DNA of 64,000 bases from Hydractinia symbiolongicarpus (GCF_029227915.1 NC_079889.1:7194001-7258000), one strand, 5' to 3'. Shown: positions 31,785 through 43,380, counted from the stretch's first letter. Translations and numbers: made by a program. Notes: generated by a model from the letters alone, not told the origin.

Positions 31785-33695
31785 CTAGTCGATAAAGCCC
31801 GTGAAAAAATCTACTGAGGCAGAATAAACATGAAAAAGAAGTGTCATTTCAATTTTAAAGACGTCAGCAATCGATCCACAAAAAATATTTTAGAGCTTAA
31901 ACTGCTGATCAAAAAAATGTTTATGATCAGAGGTGCTTTTGATGAGCGATTAATGAGATGTAAGGGTTTAAATATTTTGCTGACGTCAGCAATGGCACGT
32001 CCAAAACCCAAGAATTTTTATTTATAGAAATTTGTATACCTGTTGCCTTCATTATATAGATCTTGAAGCACTGATCAAGAATGTGTATAGGATTGTGGAT
32101 CTTTGACAAATGGTTGCAGAGATATTCGGAATTAAATTTCTTTCGATGACGTCATCTGCCCGTCCATTTTGAAACGGATTCTGGGAGCCAGGTTTGGGAA
32201 ACTTACCCAAATTGGTCCCAGGTGGTCCCTAGTTACCCACGCGGTGAATAATGACTGACGTCACTACCGTGTTTCCAAGTTATTTGGCCTGAAATTTTTA
32301 AGAGCACCGAAATCATCATCATCATCATCATTCTCGGCTTCATTAATTTAAAATAGGACATTGACGTTGAAGTAGTGTTATCGACGTCGCGCCGTTACGT
32401 CATAAAATTTAGCATTTCAGACATACTCTTTTTCGGCGACTTCATAGAAAATTTCGGTAACATCAAAGAAAAATGAACACATCCACTATGACCGTCACAA
32501 ACACTCCGTAATACTATATACTAGTCGATATGGCCCGTGGAAAAATACATAGGCAGTAAACCAATGGAAAAGAGAACCATCACTTGAATTTCAATGATGT
32601 CAGCTAAATCTCACAAATGGCCAAAGTACAAAATTTTCTTTTTAGAATAGAATGTATACCTGTTGCCATTATCGTATAGATCCTGAAACGCTGATCAAGA
32701 AAATGTCTAGGATCTTGTACTTTTGACAAACGGTTGCAGAGATATTAGGGTTTAAAAGTTTTTTATGACGTCATCAACCCGTCCATTCCGATACAAATTT
32801 GGGAACCCAGGTTTAGTAAAATTTCTCAAATTGGTCCTAGGTGGTCCCGTGTTACCCACGTGGTGAAAAATCATTGACGTCATCACCTCGTTTCCAAGTT
32901 ATTTAGCCTCAAAATTTTAGGTGCACTGTAATGGCTTTATTAATTTAATATACTTTCCTTTAACATTAATATTATTTTACCGTTAAATTTTGGTAAATTA
33001 CAGAACAATTTTATGGGCGACGTTTTCAGGACTTTATCGAAGAAAATAGTGAAAAATATAATCCACTTTGCAAAATTCACAGACAGACAGAACTGGCGTA
33101 TTATTATATACTAGTCGATAAGGCCCGTGGAATAATCCACTTAGGCAGAATAACGGGGAAAAACAACCGTCATTTAAGTTTAGCTGACGTCAGCAAAGAC
33201 CTGTCAGAGCGCAAAAAAAATTTTTCAAACATTTGTATGCCTGTTGCATTCATCGTATAGATCTTGAAACGCTGATCAAGAAAATGTATAGGATCGTGTA
33301 CTTTTGACAAACGGATGCAGAGATATTAGGGTTTACAGGTTTTTTGATGACGTCATTAACCCGTCTATTCCGAAACGGATTCGGTGAACCAGGTTTGAAA
33401 AACTTACCTAAATTGGTCCCAGGTAGTCCCTAGTTACCCACGCGGAAGATGACGTCAATTTTTTCCACCCGTTTTCAAGTTATTTAGCCTTAAAATTAAA
33501 AGTGCAATGCAAAGGCTTCACTAATCTTAATATACTTACCTTTGACGTCAATATTGCTTTAACGTCAAAGTTTGGTTATTTACAAAAAGAATTTTTTGGC
33601 GATGTTTTACAGACTCTATCAAAGAAAATAGTAAAGAAATTTTATCCACTTTGCAAAAGTCACAGACAGACAGAACTGGCGCATTATTATAGAGA
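31785..33695 (-). mobile_element. Head-to-tail array of three non-autonomous Helitrons
   Basis: Units run 31785-32519 (735 bp), 32520-33109 (590 bp) and 33110-33695 (about 590 bp). Each begins on the plus strand with (A)CTAGTCGATAAGGCCCGTGG and ends CAGACAGACAGAACTGGCG then TATTATTATA. Read on the minus strand this is a 5' TCTCTATAATAATGCGCC terminus (at 33695) and a 3' GTGGATTATTCCAC hairpin followed by CTAG, the Helitron TC...CTRR signature. Units share internal blocks (GATCAAGAAAATGT, GACGTCATC, AATTGGTCCCAGGTGGTCCC). Unit 1 is longer because of extra sequence near its TTC(ATC)n tract at 32310. They encode nothing and would need a RepHel protein in trans. Confidence 0.75.
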
Positions 33696-33778
33696 AGGAG
33701 ATGCGCATTATTGTTAGCTCATTGTTAGCCCATAATGAGAAGCAAGCTTAAGAATTATGTTTTTTTTCTGGCGATCAG

Positions 33779-34060
33779 TACAATGGCCCTGAAAGGTCAC
33801 ACTTCCGTACAAAAAAATTGAGACTTCTATTCAAAAATTTAGAATACCGTTTAATAAAACTAAAACTTCTATACAAATAATCGAAATAACTACCATTGAA
33901 AAAAATGCAAATTGCTTTTTATAATAATAAAAACTTCTATTGAAAAATTCAAAAAATTTCTGTAAAAAGAATTGCAAACTTTTATTAAGTGCTTTGGAAC
34001 TTCTATAACTTTATTGAAAGCTTCTATCGACTACCGTAAAATGATACCAAATTATATACA
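33779..34060. repeat. AT-rich degenerate repeat
   Basis: Starts TACAATGGCCCTGAAAGGTCACACTTCC, a short block that recurs in part near 59638 (GATGGCCCTGAAGGCTCACA). It is followed by several AAAACTTCTATAC/TGAAAAATTC units. Non-coding. Confidence 0.35.
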
Positions 34061-34141
34061 AACATGAACGCCGTGCTGGAGCAAATTGTACGCAATCGTA
34101 CATAATGAATACTTCAAAGTCAACAGCAAATAGTTACTGTA

Positions 34142-35761
34142 ATGATCCCCGATGACGGTTCTTCAAGCTCTTCGAGCAATAGTAGTGCTAACAAAAAACG
34201 GAAAAGGGAAACTCGTCTTGGCAATCTATTGTCAAGAGTTCGTCAAAAGGCCTCATCATCCTATTCGAAAAGTTACACACCTTAAAAGATCAAAAAAGTA
34301 CAAGTGAAATGGGAGCGACATAATCCATCAAAAGAAGGATAAGAAATAGTAAAACAGAAAGATTGGGTGGATATCGAATTATCAAGGTGGAAGTTGAAAC
34401 ACCATTTAATTTCGAAGAGCGTAAAATGGGAAAACATTAGATGAAGATGAAGACCTTTGGGCATACATCGAAAGGAAAGGTCTATTTTTTATCGAAATGT
34501 TGGTTTGTTTCAGCAAAATCTGTAGCATATGACCATGATAACGAGTATGAAGAAGATTACGTTTGGACTTTCACTGAGAACTTTTGCCATGCAATAACAG
34601 AACCAAAGGAAATTAGCAGGCGACGTATATGTTCTGTTTGTCATTGCAGCAATATCCAAAACTAATGTATTATTTGCATTCAATATTAAGGAGTATAGTG
34701 CTTCTTGTATTGCAGATAGCAACTTGAACTTGTGTTGATGATTACTCTCAACTGTCAAAGGAAAACGATGAAGAAAGGCCATCTTTAAATGGATTAAGAG
34801 AAAGGAGGATTCAAACTTTAGCTGGAGCCTTAATAGCTATAGCAGCCGGTGGCAACGAGCCTTTACATTTGGATAATGCAAGCGCAAGTTCTGATGTTAA
34901 GGAGATAGTACAACACATTGCCAAAATACACCGATGGCAATAAAGAAAGATTTGATGGATTTATTTATTACCAAGCAGGTGAGACCATTTTGTATTTTAC
35001 AAAATTAAGACTCTCTCTCAATACAATAAAACAATAATAAAAGCACATGTCTTATTGAATCAGTTATCTTCTTTAAAGCCCAGGTAGCCTAAGTCATAAA
35101 GTCCAAAGTTTCCAGTTTATCATTTTATGTTGCTCTTCTATAATAACAGTTATCTTGTTGCATATATAGAATATAACACAATACCACAATGTATTTTGGT
35201 TTTCATCTTAGATCAATGTGATAAGAAAATCGTGCAGGTTCAGATGTTTCTCGGGATATTTATTCTTCATTCTGGAATGAAGTATACAATGCATACTTGC
35301 ATGGCGAGCAAAAAAGACTGCCACAAGTTCGGCATGATTTGTACAAACAAGAGTGGCGTGCAATTATCATGATTATTTTAAAGGAATATGTTGACACTGG
35401 TTACTTACCAATCAGTTTGAGTCGAGCATTTTTATGTTCTTGTTTGTTTGGAGAAGTTCCAGAAGAGCTGCTGATATCTTCATTCCTGAAATACTTGTCA
35501 TCATAGGAAAGTCAGTTGTTGATAAAACTTATTGATAAAAACGAAGGTGAGAATGTTATTCATAGCGATGAATTTGTTGAAATTTTGGAACAATTCAAAT
35601 GTAAAACTGTAGTAAGAGAATCAAAAGTGAAATCAGTTATCATTGAAATAGATCGCCAGGAACTTGTACAGAAAAGTCAAGTTATAGCCTCATGTTGGGA
35701 AGTTGCCTTTTCAGAGCTTAAAAAGAAGCCCGAGTTTTCATCCATGGAGAATATTATGTGA
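34142..35761 (+). pseudogene. HECT-like (G2E3-type) element-borne gene, broken
   Basis: It opens at an ATG (34142) with a Ser-rich, basic N-terminus (ANKKRKRETRLGNLLSRVRQK). The recognisable part is at 35297-35761: PQVRHDLYKQEWRAI, GYLPISLSRAFLCSCLFGE, EELLISSFLKYLSS, then FVEILEQFKCKTVVRE and IEIDRQELVQKSQVIASCW. This pattern (SFL-YLS, then a C-x-x-(I/V)-P/R segment, then QELVQKP-CW) belongs to the HECT/G2E3-like C-terminal regions common in cnidarian and fish element-linked genes. Such domains transfer ubiquitin. At least five stops or shifts break it, and it ends where PolB sequence starts. The role is inferred from family resemblance. Confidence 0.5.
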
Positions 35762-37245
35762 AGTTTGCCCAGGTTAAAACACATGTGGAAAATCCAGCAT
35801 TACCCCAAAGTGGCTTTACAATTAGTCCAATACTATACCTTGACGTAGACTTCCACAAATTGAGACTAACAAGAGGCTCATCGTACATCAAACTACCTAA
35901 ATGAGTAGCCTCTAAAAAGGCCGTCATTAACCCAGTGAATGAAGACGAGGAGTGTTTCAAGGGGAGTATAATAGCATCCTTACATCATGAGGAGATAGGG
36001 AGGAACCCAAATTGAATATCTCAGTTGAAATCCTACGTAGACCTTCATAACTTGGAGGGTATAGAGTTATCAACAAGTATCAACAGCATATACAAATTTG
36101 AGGCGAATAACCCTGAGATTGCGATAAACGTCTTGTATATAACGGGAAAGAGGTTCAACATCCAACGTCGATCGGTGCACAACGGACGCAAAAAGGTGGT
36201 GACCTTGCTGTACATCACCGATGATAAAAAGATCAACTATACAGCTGTCAAAAGTCTATCGAGGCTCCTGGGCAATGAGACCTCGAAGAATAGGAATGCA
36301 ATGCATTTCTGCCTGAACTGCCTGCAGGGCTTTCCCAGAATTGAATAGAGGGACAAGCATTGTAGGTACTGCATGGATCACGAGGCAGTTAAAATTACGA
36401 TGGCAACAGAGGCTGAAAAATGGCTATATTATAGGGATGGCCAACAACAATTCAAAGTACCCTTTGCTATCTATGCAGACTTCGAGAGCCTGCTAGTCCC
36501 GGTGGAAGATGCCAGGGATACCAAGACGAAAAGGCTTAGCAAGCACGTACCATCTGGATGGTGCACGTATAGCACCTTTGCCTATGGGGATGTACCAGAT
36601 CTCCTAACAGTATACAGGGGTGGGGACTGTGTGACGAAGTTCGTGAACCACCTAGAGGATGAGGTCAAACCATATATTACCATATATACCATATATACCC
36701 GCAGCAGGACATGTTGCCTCTAACAGAGGTCCTGGAAAGGGAGCACAACGAGGCCACAGAATGCCATATCTGCCTAAAGTCCTTCGATGACTATAAGAAT
36801 AACCTCAAAGTTCGGGATCATTGTCACTATACTGGGCTACATAGGGGTGCGGCCCATAACAGCTGCAATATCAAATACAAGATACCTAGCCATATACCCG
36901 TGATATTCCACAACTTGTCGGAGTATGATGCCCATCTCTTCATACGGGAATTAGGGGAGAAGTACGACACTCAGGACATTGGTTGCATCGCTGAAAATGT
37001 AGAAAAATATATCAGTTTCAACGTGAAAGTCAAGGTACCCCTTGGAGGAATGCGATACGGTGATGGTGTACAAGGCAATAGAGATTAGGTTCATATATTC
37101 CTGTTGATTTATGGCATCATCGTTAGACAAGTTGGCAAGCAACATCAGCGATAAACAGTGTAAAAAACTCCGTTGGTTTTTCAAAGAGGATGACATACTT
37201 AAGCTCATGCGCAGAAAGGGTGTCTATCCACATGAGTACATGGAG
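35762..37245 (+). pseudogene. Polinton-type DNA polymerase B, N-terminal/exonuclease half
   Basis: Readable in three main blocks. First, GSSYIKLPK and KKAVINPVNEDEECF (35880-35950). Second, an exonuclease motif I, IYADFESLL (36466-36495), followed by a zinc/EndoVII-like segment CHICLKSF...DHCHYTG..RGAAHNSCN (36765-36865). Third, exo II, HNLSEYDAHLFIREL (36910-36950), and MASSLDKLAS...RRKGVYPHEYME (37111-37240). Protein-primed family B polymerases of Polintons copy the element. The polymerase motifs (SLYP, DTD) are absent: the gene is cut at about 37245, where integrase-type sequence begins. It also carries stops and frameshifts at 35900, 36345, 36705 and 37085. The likely source is a third Polinton copy. 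Confidence 0.8.
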
Positions 37246-38504
37246 CTGTGGTGCATGCAGCAATGTATGAAGCAGACCCTGCAGCTGTGGAAAATCGACA
37301 GCCATGTATCAAAAAGCAAAAGCAAAAGGGAAAATTCATATCAGAAGGGCTTAATTTGGATCATTCTTTGGACGGCCACGACAAACTCATGGGCTATCAT
37401 AACAGTACGTATCCAATAGCAGTATATGGGAGTGATGGACACATGCAGCCGTAAAATCATGTGGCTCAAAGTGTGGAGCAGTAACAGTAACCCTAAGCTG
37501 GTGGGCAGATTTTATCTAGAACACTTGTTCGAAACAAATGTAATTGCAAAGTTTATCAGAGTAGATAAAGGTTCTGAAACTGGACATATGGCTGCAATAC
37601 ATGCATTCCTAAATCAAAACGATATGGAAAATCTGTCATGTATGGTCCATCGACATCAAATCAAGTATAATTTTTATGTATATATCAATTTTTTTCTTTG
37701 GGCACGATTTTCATGAGAAAATTTTTAGACTAATATGTGCAATGATCTGTTTTGTAACAAGTATATATATACATTTGATTCATTTCAGTGTAATTACTTT
37801 CAGATTGAGAACTACACGAGCGCTTAGAAAAACACTTAGTTGGTTGAAAGATCACGGTTACTACGATTCCATGAACCAATTGCATAGGTATATAAAAGAA
37901 TTTTACTATTCCAGGGAAGCTGTCAATATTTCATGCATTTTTTTTAAAGGAAATGAGCTTTGTTCAGGGATATTCTTGCATATGTTATGATTTTCCTATT
38001 TCAAAAGGAAGCAGACATTCCATGGGGATTTGGAATAACCATAGGATCCGTGCGCAAAAGAATACCTTATTGCCGGATGGTATACCAAATCATATTCATG
38101 CTTTTCCTGGAGAATACGGCGTAAATGAGTGTGGTATGCAGTATACTAACATCAATAAGCTAGCTTATTGGAACATTTTATTCCATACACAGTAACAAAA
38201 CATGAACTTATATACTTATATAACTTAACTTGTAAAAAGATATCCCACAGTCATATATATATAAATCAACATCGATTTTGCAAAGGGACAAATATACATA
38301 CAAACAGAACATGAGGGGGATTTTCAATATGTTTTTTTTTCATTATCTGAGGCAGCCGAAGCATCAGATATCTTTACAGAAGATTTTAACTTCGTTTTCC
38401 TAAGAGTAAAAGAGAAATGTGATAAACTGATGTTGCAATACACTGGGGAAGCGTCTGATTTCACTGAAATATTCCCTTTTTTGCAAAACAAATATAATAA
38501 TTAA
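37246..38504 (+). pseudogene. Integrase-core (rve-like) protein of a DNA element
   Basis: After the PolB break the sequence reads AMYEADPAAVENRQPCI, then HSLDGHDKLMGYHNSTYPIA with the first catalytic-type Asp. After a frameshift near 37430 it reads SRKIMWLKVWSSNSNPKLVG and IRVDKGSETGHMAAIHAFL (second Asp). 38023-38135 gives IWNNHRIRAQ and NHIHAFPGEYGVNECG, and a C-terminal tail ends at about 38504 (EASDFTEIFPFLQNKYNN). The spacing fits the integrase-core family found in stand-alone genes of aquatic animals. The third acidic residue region is lost or frameshifted. It may have shared an element with the HECT-like gene upstream. Confidence 0.65.
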
Positions 38505-38604
38505 AGTTTATATGTTAGTGAACAGAAAATAAATGGAACTTATAATAACTGTTCTAAACAATAAATTTGAACAAATGTAACAAACAGTGGAAATGTTTCT
38601 TGAA

Positions 38605-39755
38605 CTACTGAGGATCACTGAGTTCTTTCAGATTCATCATCTTGCACCACTTATTGCATTTATGTTGATCAACAAAGGTGCTTATAGCAGATATTGAGTC
38701 TGGATCAAATAAAGAGTATTCACATCCATGTAAATCAAGAACCATCAACTTCTTATTTGAACGGTCATAAGTGTAATGAGTTAATGTTTCATCTTTGGCT
38801 AACACCTCATCAGTCCGATTAGGCGCAATATTTCCATCATTGTTTACATATTTAGAGAAATCACCATGTATGAACTTCTCAATAGTAACACATTCACTAG
38901 TCTGAATAGTCTGTCCAAAATATAACTTCATGAATGAGAACGTTTTCCCATATTCCTTTGGGCATTCCTGTTTATACTTAAGCGTAAAATTTCGGGTTAA
39001 TGAATGCATTTGTACCACTTTTCGAGAGTGCTCTTTAACTGAATTAAAAGCTTCATTTAATGATTGGACTATTTCACCCTGTTTGTCCTTTTTTTAACAA
39101 ATTTTCCATACATATTGTGTATACCAGTGGCATGGAAAACATTTCGAAAAGTTCCTTCTGCAAAAGGATCTTTATCAATGGAAAATATGGCCTCAAAAGG
39201 ATCTAACCAGCCACGTGTTTGAATCGAAAACTGCGCAACTTTAATGTTGATCATATCCTTTTTTGGTATTATTAATTTCCCAAAGCCAAGTAGACTGTTG
39301 ACAGGCACAGATGCTGCAAATTTATTATTTGGCCTCAAACCAGTTGATGGTGGTAAGGCACTAGTGGCAGACGACGGTCGGGTTGAGTTAAAAAAAGAGG
39401 GACGTGTTGACATCATGTTCCCACATGTTCGTTTCCGTGGTGGGGTAGGTGCATGACTATCACCTTCATTAATCTTTTTCAATGATGCTTGTCCTGAAGA
39501 TTCAACAAATCTTACATGTAACAGAGTGAAGTTCTTGATTTGCAATAACTCTGTGTAGGAAGGCCCCCGTTCACCAGCGAAAATATCACATTCCATGCCT
39601 GCAACATCAAAGTTTTCTACACATGCGCTCTTAATATTAGCTAAGCTCAACTTATCATCATTAAGTTTAAACATAATCAGTGGTCCTATTCGGCTATATT
39701 TTTGGTATTTACCTTTCACATTCGGTGACAAGCGTTCAACTGTCAGATATTCCAA
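38605..39755 (-). pseudogene. Alpha-kinase domain gene with one frameshift
   Basis: Two minus ORFs (39755-39069 and 39018-38605) join through an open shifted frame at a 7-nt T run (39089-39095); one extra base there would restore a continuous frame. Motifs: a Gly-rich nucleotide loop FAEGTFRNVFHATG, the hinge VTIEKFIHGDFSKY, VLDLHGCEYSLFDP (family: DxQG...DP; here His replaces Gln) and HKCNKWCKMMNL, the zinc-binding C-x3-C end. Alpha-kinases (eEF2K/vwkA/TRPM7 type) phosphorylate Ser/Thr. The stretch between FDP and STFVDQHKC is shorter than in relatives, so part of the Gly/Asn-rich C-lobe may be lost. The frame has no ATG; it is open upstream to about 39835. It is intronless, so a retrocopy or element cargo is likely. 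Confidence 0.75.
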
Positions 39756-39839
39756 GCTTTCCCCAGTCTTTTTCCTTAATTTGTCCCAAAAACTTTTGGA
39801 AATTGTGTTGGTTGGCTTGTTTCTTGCTGTTGTGCGCCA

Positions 39840-40391
39840 TTTCTGTTTTTTTTTGTTATTGCAATAAATATACGGTAACCGAATGGCAATGGCAACAGTG
39901 GGCCATGGCGATTCGTTTCAGTTTTGTTTTTAATCACATCAATATTATTCTGGGTTCCATATTGCATCTTATTTCAGTTCTATTTTCAAATAAAACTGAT
40001 ATTAAACATTAAAAAATAAAATAGAATAAATAACAAAAAACAAAAATAAAAATTCCTTATGGCAACGATGGGCCACCATATATATATATCTCATGTTTTA
40101 AGCCAGTTTTTGCAACACATCTTATAATGTTTTTCCATTTCCTTTCGAGAATTCAGAAGTTTCTTCGTGTTATTAACGTTTACATATCCTTTAAAGATGA
40201 TTGGCTAATAGAATTCAGAAACCACTTAGACCTCTGCCTTTAGGCAATTTGTACTTTAATGACTTTTAAAAACGTAAACAAAAGCAAGTATGCCACAAAT
40301 CTGTGTAAATCCATTGAACTTCGCATCTCGCATAACTTTAAAGGTGAGTTGGATCTCACGTTGTTTTATTTAAATTTAAGAATCGTAAAAT
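39840..40391. other. Intergenic between the alpha-kinase and BEL/Pao remnants
   Basis: Low complexity (A/T runs, (AT)n near 40078). It could include a BEL 5' LTR and leader, but I could not define LTR ends or a primer-binding site. Confidence 0.35.
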
Positions 40392-41495
40392 ATGTATACA
40401 AGTATGACTAAAGATATTAGTAGAAAGAGAAGAAGTCGTGGTGCGTATGTTGGTGTTTTTAAAAAGATTAATAACGAAGCTGTGAAACCAAATTATGAAG
40501 GGTTTGTTTAGAAAGAACATGGTGCGATACTAATATCAAATTATGATCTATTGAAAGCAAAATTATTAACTATTACAACCATTCAAAATGAAAAAAATCA
40601 TTCAATAGAACCCGAAGCTGATGAAATGATGTCACACTTGGAATTTGAACAATTTGCTGGGTTAGAATTAACAATTTTAAAAAAAGATTTATTGACGAGC
40701 ATGTACACGATATTGAAGGTAAAATTTCTGTCTCTTCCTCTGTTGTTTCTGGCAGCTCCAGCGCGAAGGATCGAATTAGGCTACCGAAACTTGAGCTGAA
40801 AAAATTTAACAGTGATCCCTTGCAATGGAAGTCCTTTTTCGATTCTTTTGATTGTGCGAAAATAATGAATCTCTTTCTTCCTTCGAAAAAATGACGTATT
40901 TGACAAATCTTTTGTCCGGCTCGGCAGAGCAAACAATCAGCGGGTTATCGTTGTGTAACGAGAACTACGAAATAGCGCTTTTGCATAAACGATATGGCGA
41001 TCCACAAGTTATCGTCTCAGCGCATATGAATAAGCTTTTGACTCTTGAAAATGTAAAAGGTTCGAGAGATATAAAATCTATGCGAAAACTTTATGATCAA
41101 ATCGAATCACAAGTAGGAAGTTTGAATCCCCTGGGTTTCAAAGCAGAAAATTACAGACCTATGTATGCTTATTCCTGTCCTTTTACCCAAACTACCAAAT
41201 TATTCTGTGTGTTTTGTTCTGGTGAGCATAAATCACATGACTGCAAAACTGTCACGAAATTAGAAACAAGAGAAACGATTATTTTAAAAAATAGCGTTGT
41301 TTTTTATTTTTGCGCAAAGGACATGAATCGAGAATGCAAAGCAAGCTTTCGTTGTTTTCACTGCAAAGGAAAACATCATGCTGCGCTGTGGGAGAAAAAA
41401 CATTATTTTAAGAAAAACGATGCAAATGATAGCAGAAATTCTGAGCATAAAAAATGAAAATTCATCTACAAACGTTTCAGCTGCAAATGTAAACA
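40392..41495 (+). pseudogene. BEL/Pao retrotransposon gag with Cys/His knuckles
   Basis: It starts at ATG 40392 (MYTSMTKDISRKRRSRGAYV), with a TAG at 40509. A frame change near 40710 leads to RLPKLELKKFNSDPLQWKSF, the gag core (DUF1759-like), continuing in the ORF at 40852-41457: KMTYLTNLLSGSAEQTISGL and ALLHKRYGDPQVIVSAH. C-terminal CVFCSGEHKSHDC and RCFHCKGKHHAALW are nucleic-acid-binding knuckles. Gag packages element RNA. The same protein continues past two inserted transposons into a protease (43381-43554, 45474-45690). Stops and frameshifts show it is dead. No RT follows. Confidence 0.8.
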
Positions 41496-41696
41496 TACCT
41501 TATTACACGAAATTAACGCTGTGTGGTTATTAACGCGGTTGACTTCCAACCGCGTTAATAAAAACCGCCCTTAACTTCTGGTCCGTGTTAATTAAACCAC
41601 CCTTAATTTCTGGTCCGTGTTAATTAAACCACCATAAATGTTTTCTTTTTATCGTGGAAAACCACAAACTGAACCAGACGAAGCAAAATTCAACTT

Positions 41697-43182
41697 TTGA
41701 GAAAAATGTCGCTTTTTAATTATTTTAAACGGACAAAGGCAACGGATGCTACTGAAGCATGCAAGTCTGTAAAAGAAAATCTACCTGAAAACATAAGTAT
41801 ACTGGAAACCAACTCTGTTCAAGAAAGGCTAAACGCACAATCAAGTATAAAACGATTTACGTACAAAGAAGGGGAAAAACAGGAAATAGGGAAGTACTCA
41901 CATACACATGGTACTGCAGCCGCAGTTACAAAATTTAAAAAACTTTACACAAGCTTGAGCGAAAGCACTATTCGCCCGTGGCTTAAGAGATACAGAAAAG
42001 GTTTGAAAGAAAAACGACATTAGATGTACCAGTTTTAATCGGAAAAAAGTGTGGAAGGCCACTTATTTTAGATGAAAAACTAGACACAGACCTGCGATCG
42101 ATGTTAACGTCCTTAGAGACTGCCGGTGCTGGTATAAATATACATGTTATTAGAGGTATTTTAATGGGATTAATTGAGTCAAACCCTGATAAATTTGAAA
42201 AATTCATTAACATTGAAGTAACTAGACCTTGGGTTAGATCATTGTATCAACGCATGAATATTTCACGGCGAGTTGCAACCACGTCCGGACCCGTGATTAC
42301 ACGCTCTTTATGGAACGAGTTCAGGTCATTTTTTCTTTACGGAATTTCAGAAAAAGTGTTACGTTACAAAAATCCTGACGAATTGATTATCAATGCCGAT
42401 CAAACACCATCTAAGTTTGTTGCGATAATGTAACAATGGCAAAGAAAGGTGAAAAACATATTTCCAGGGCGGGTTCTAATGACAACATATGTATAACATT
42501 AACTGTTTGTGAATCTCTCGATTGATTTTTCAATCGAGAGATTCACAAACCCATTCCAGCTTATCTACCAAGGGAAAACGCAGAGATCACTCCCAAACTT
42601 CGATTTTTCTGACGGCTTTTGCTTATCTTACAATGAAAAGCAAAGGGGTAACGAAAAAGGAAGTATTCGCCTCAATGAGGAAGTCTTAGTGCCCTATATA
42701 GAAAAAGTGAAAGACACGAAATTTTTGCCAGAAAATCAGAAAATCCTTTCGATATGGGATGCGTTCAAAGCCCTATCTACTGAGAAAGTAAAAGATGTAC
42801 TCTCTCAACACAGCATCGAGTGCGTTATGGTCCCTAAAAACATGACGCATCTGTTACAACCTCTAGATTTAAAGAGCAATGGTAGTTAGAAGAAGTTAGA
42901 GAAGAGATCCTTCAACAAGTACTTTACGTTTTCGATAATGTCAGCCCTTTGCAAAGAACCGAACCGCGATGTTACTTTAATCAAAGTAGATTTGAAGCTG
43001 TCTACGTTGAAACCGCATCATGCCAAAGTGATGGTCGAGGCGTACGAGTTCCTCCAATCAAAGTTAGTATTAGTATTATAAAAAATGGTTGGCAAAGTGC
43101 TGGTACTACCGCCACCGTTGAAAATACTCGGGAAATGGTTACAAATTATATTCATTTGAACCAATTCGATGCTATGGAGTAG
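41697..43182 (+). pseudogene. pogo-like (DDE_1/CENP-B-type) transposase
   Basis: It begins MSLFNYFKRTKATD (41706). Reading blocks: 41697-42023 (N-terminal DNA-binding region, KYSHTHGTAAAVTKFKK and STIRPWLKRY), 42101-42433 (GILMGLIESNPDKF, WVRSLYQRMN, then INADQTPSKF with a catalytic Asp), 42509-42889 (PFQLIYQGKT, IWDAFKA with the second Asp, MTHLLQPLDLKSNG with the third acidic region) and 42949-43182 (C-terminal). The DDE triad region is visible but spread over frames separated by stops at about 42023, 42433 and 42889. A perfect 20-bp hairpin at 42506-42549 interrupts the coding. It would have cut and pasted at TA. Confidence 0.85.
42506..42549. repeat. Perfect 20-bp hairpin inside the pogo transposase
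   Basis: The arms TTTGTGAATCTCTCGATTGA (42506-42525) and its exact complement (42530-42549) flank a TTTT loop. The downstream arm lies in the middle of otherwise normal transposase coding sequence, so it looks like a fold-back or template-switch event, or an assembly artefact. Confidence 0.85.
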
Positions 43183-43380
43183 ACATTTCTACTAAGTTTT
43201 ACATTGAATTGTTGTTGAATAAAAAATGTTTAGTCACATGAAAATTGTCAAAACTTGTCTCTAACCGCGTTAATTTCCACACACTTAAACTAGGTCTTCT
43301 CAAGCAACCGCGTTAATTAATGACCTGTTATTTTTAACCGCGTTAATAACCACACAGCGTTAATTTCGTGTAATAAGGTA

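Larger units (their letters stand above)
41498..43378 (+). mobile_element. pogo/Tigger-like DNA transposon inserted in BEL/Pao
   Basis: The 1,881-bp element has perfectly matching terminal inverted repeats of over 40 bp (CCTTATTACACGAAATTAAC and complement at the right end). It is flanked by TA on both sides (41496-41497 and 43379-43380), the Tc1/mariner/pogo target site. Subterminal CCGCGTTAAT motifs repeat several times (41539-41640, 43264-43345). Removing it mentally restores continuity of the BEL/Pao protein, so it inserted after that element was resident. Its transposase gene is broken. Confidence 0.92.

Noticed and set aside
32140-33440. Several TGACGTCA palindromes as possible CREB-type sites
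   Set aside because: They are part of the repeated Helitron unit, so their recurrence reflects repeat copies and is not evidence of regulation.
31785-33695. Hammerhead-type retrozyme array
   Set aside because: The tandem 590-bp units prompted the idea, but I found no CTGATGA...GAAA core. TC/CTAG ends with a hairpin fit Helitrons better.
33502-33717. 71-codon ORF in the Helitron array
   Set aside because: Lies within non-coding repeat units and is not preserved in the other units.
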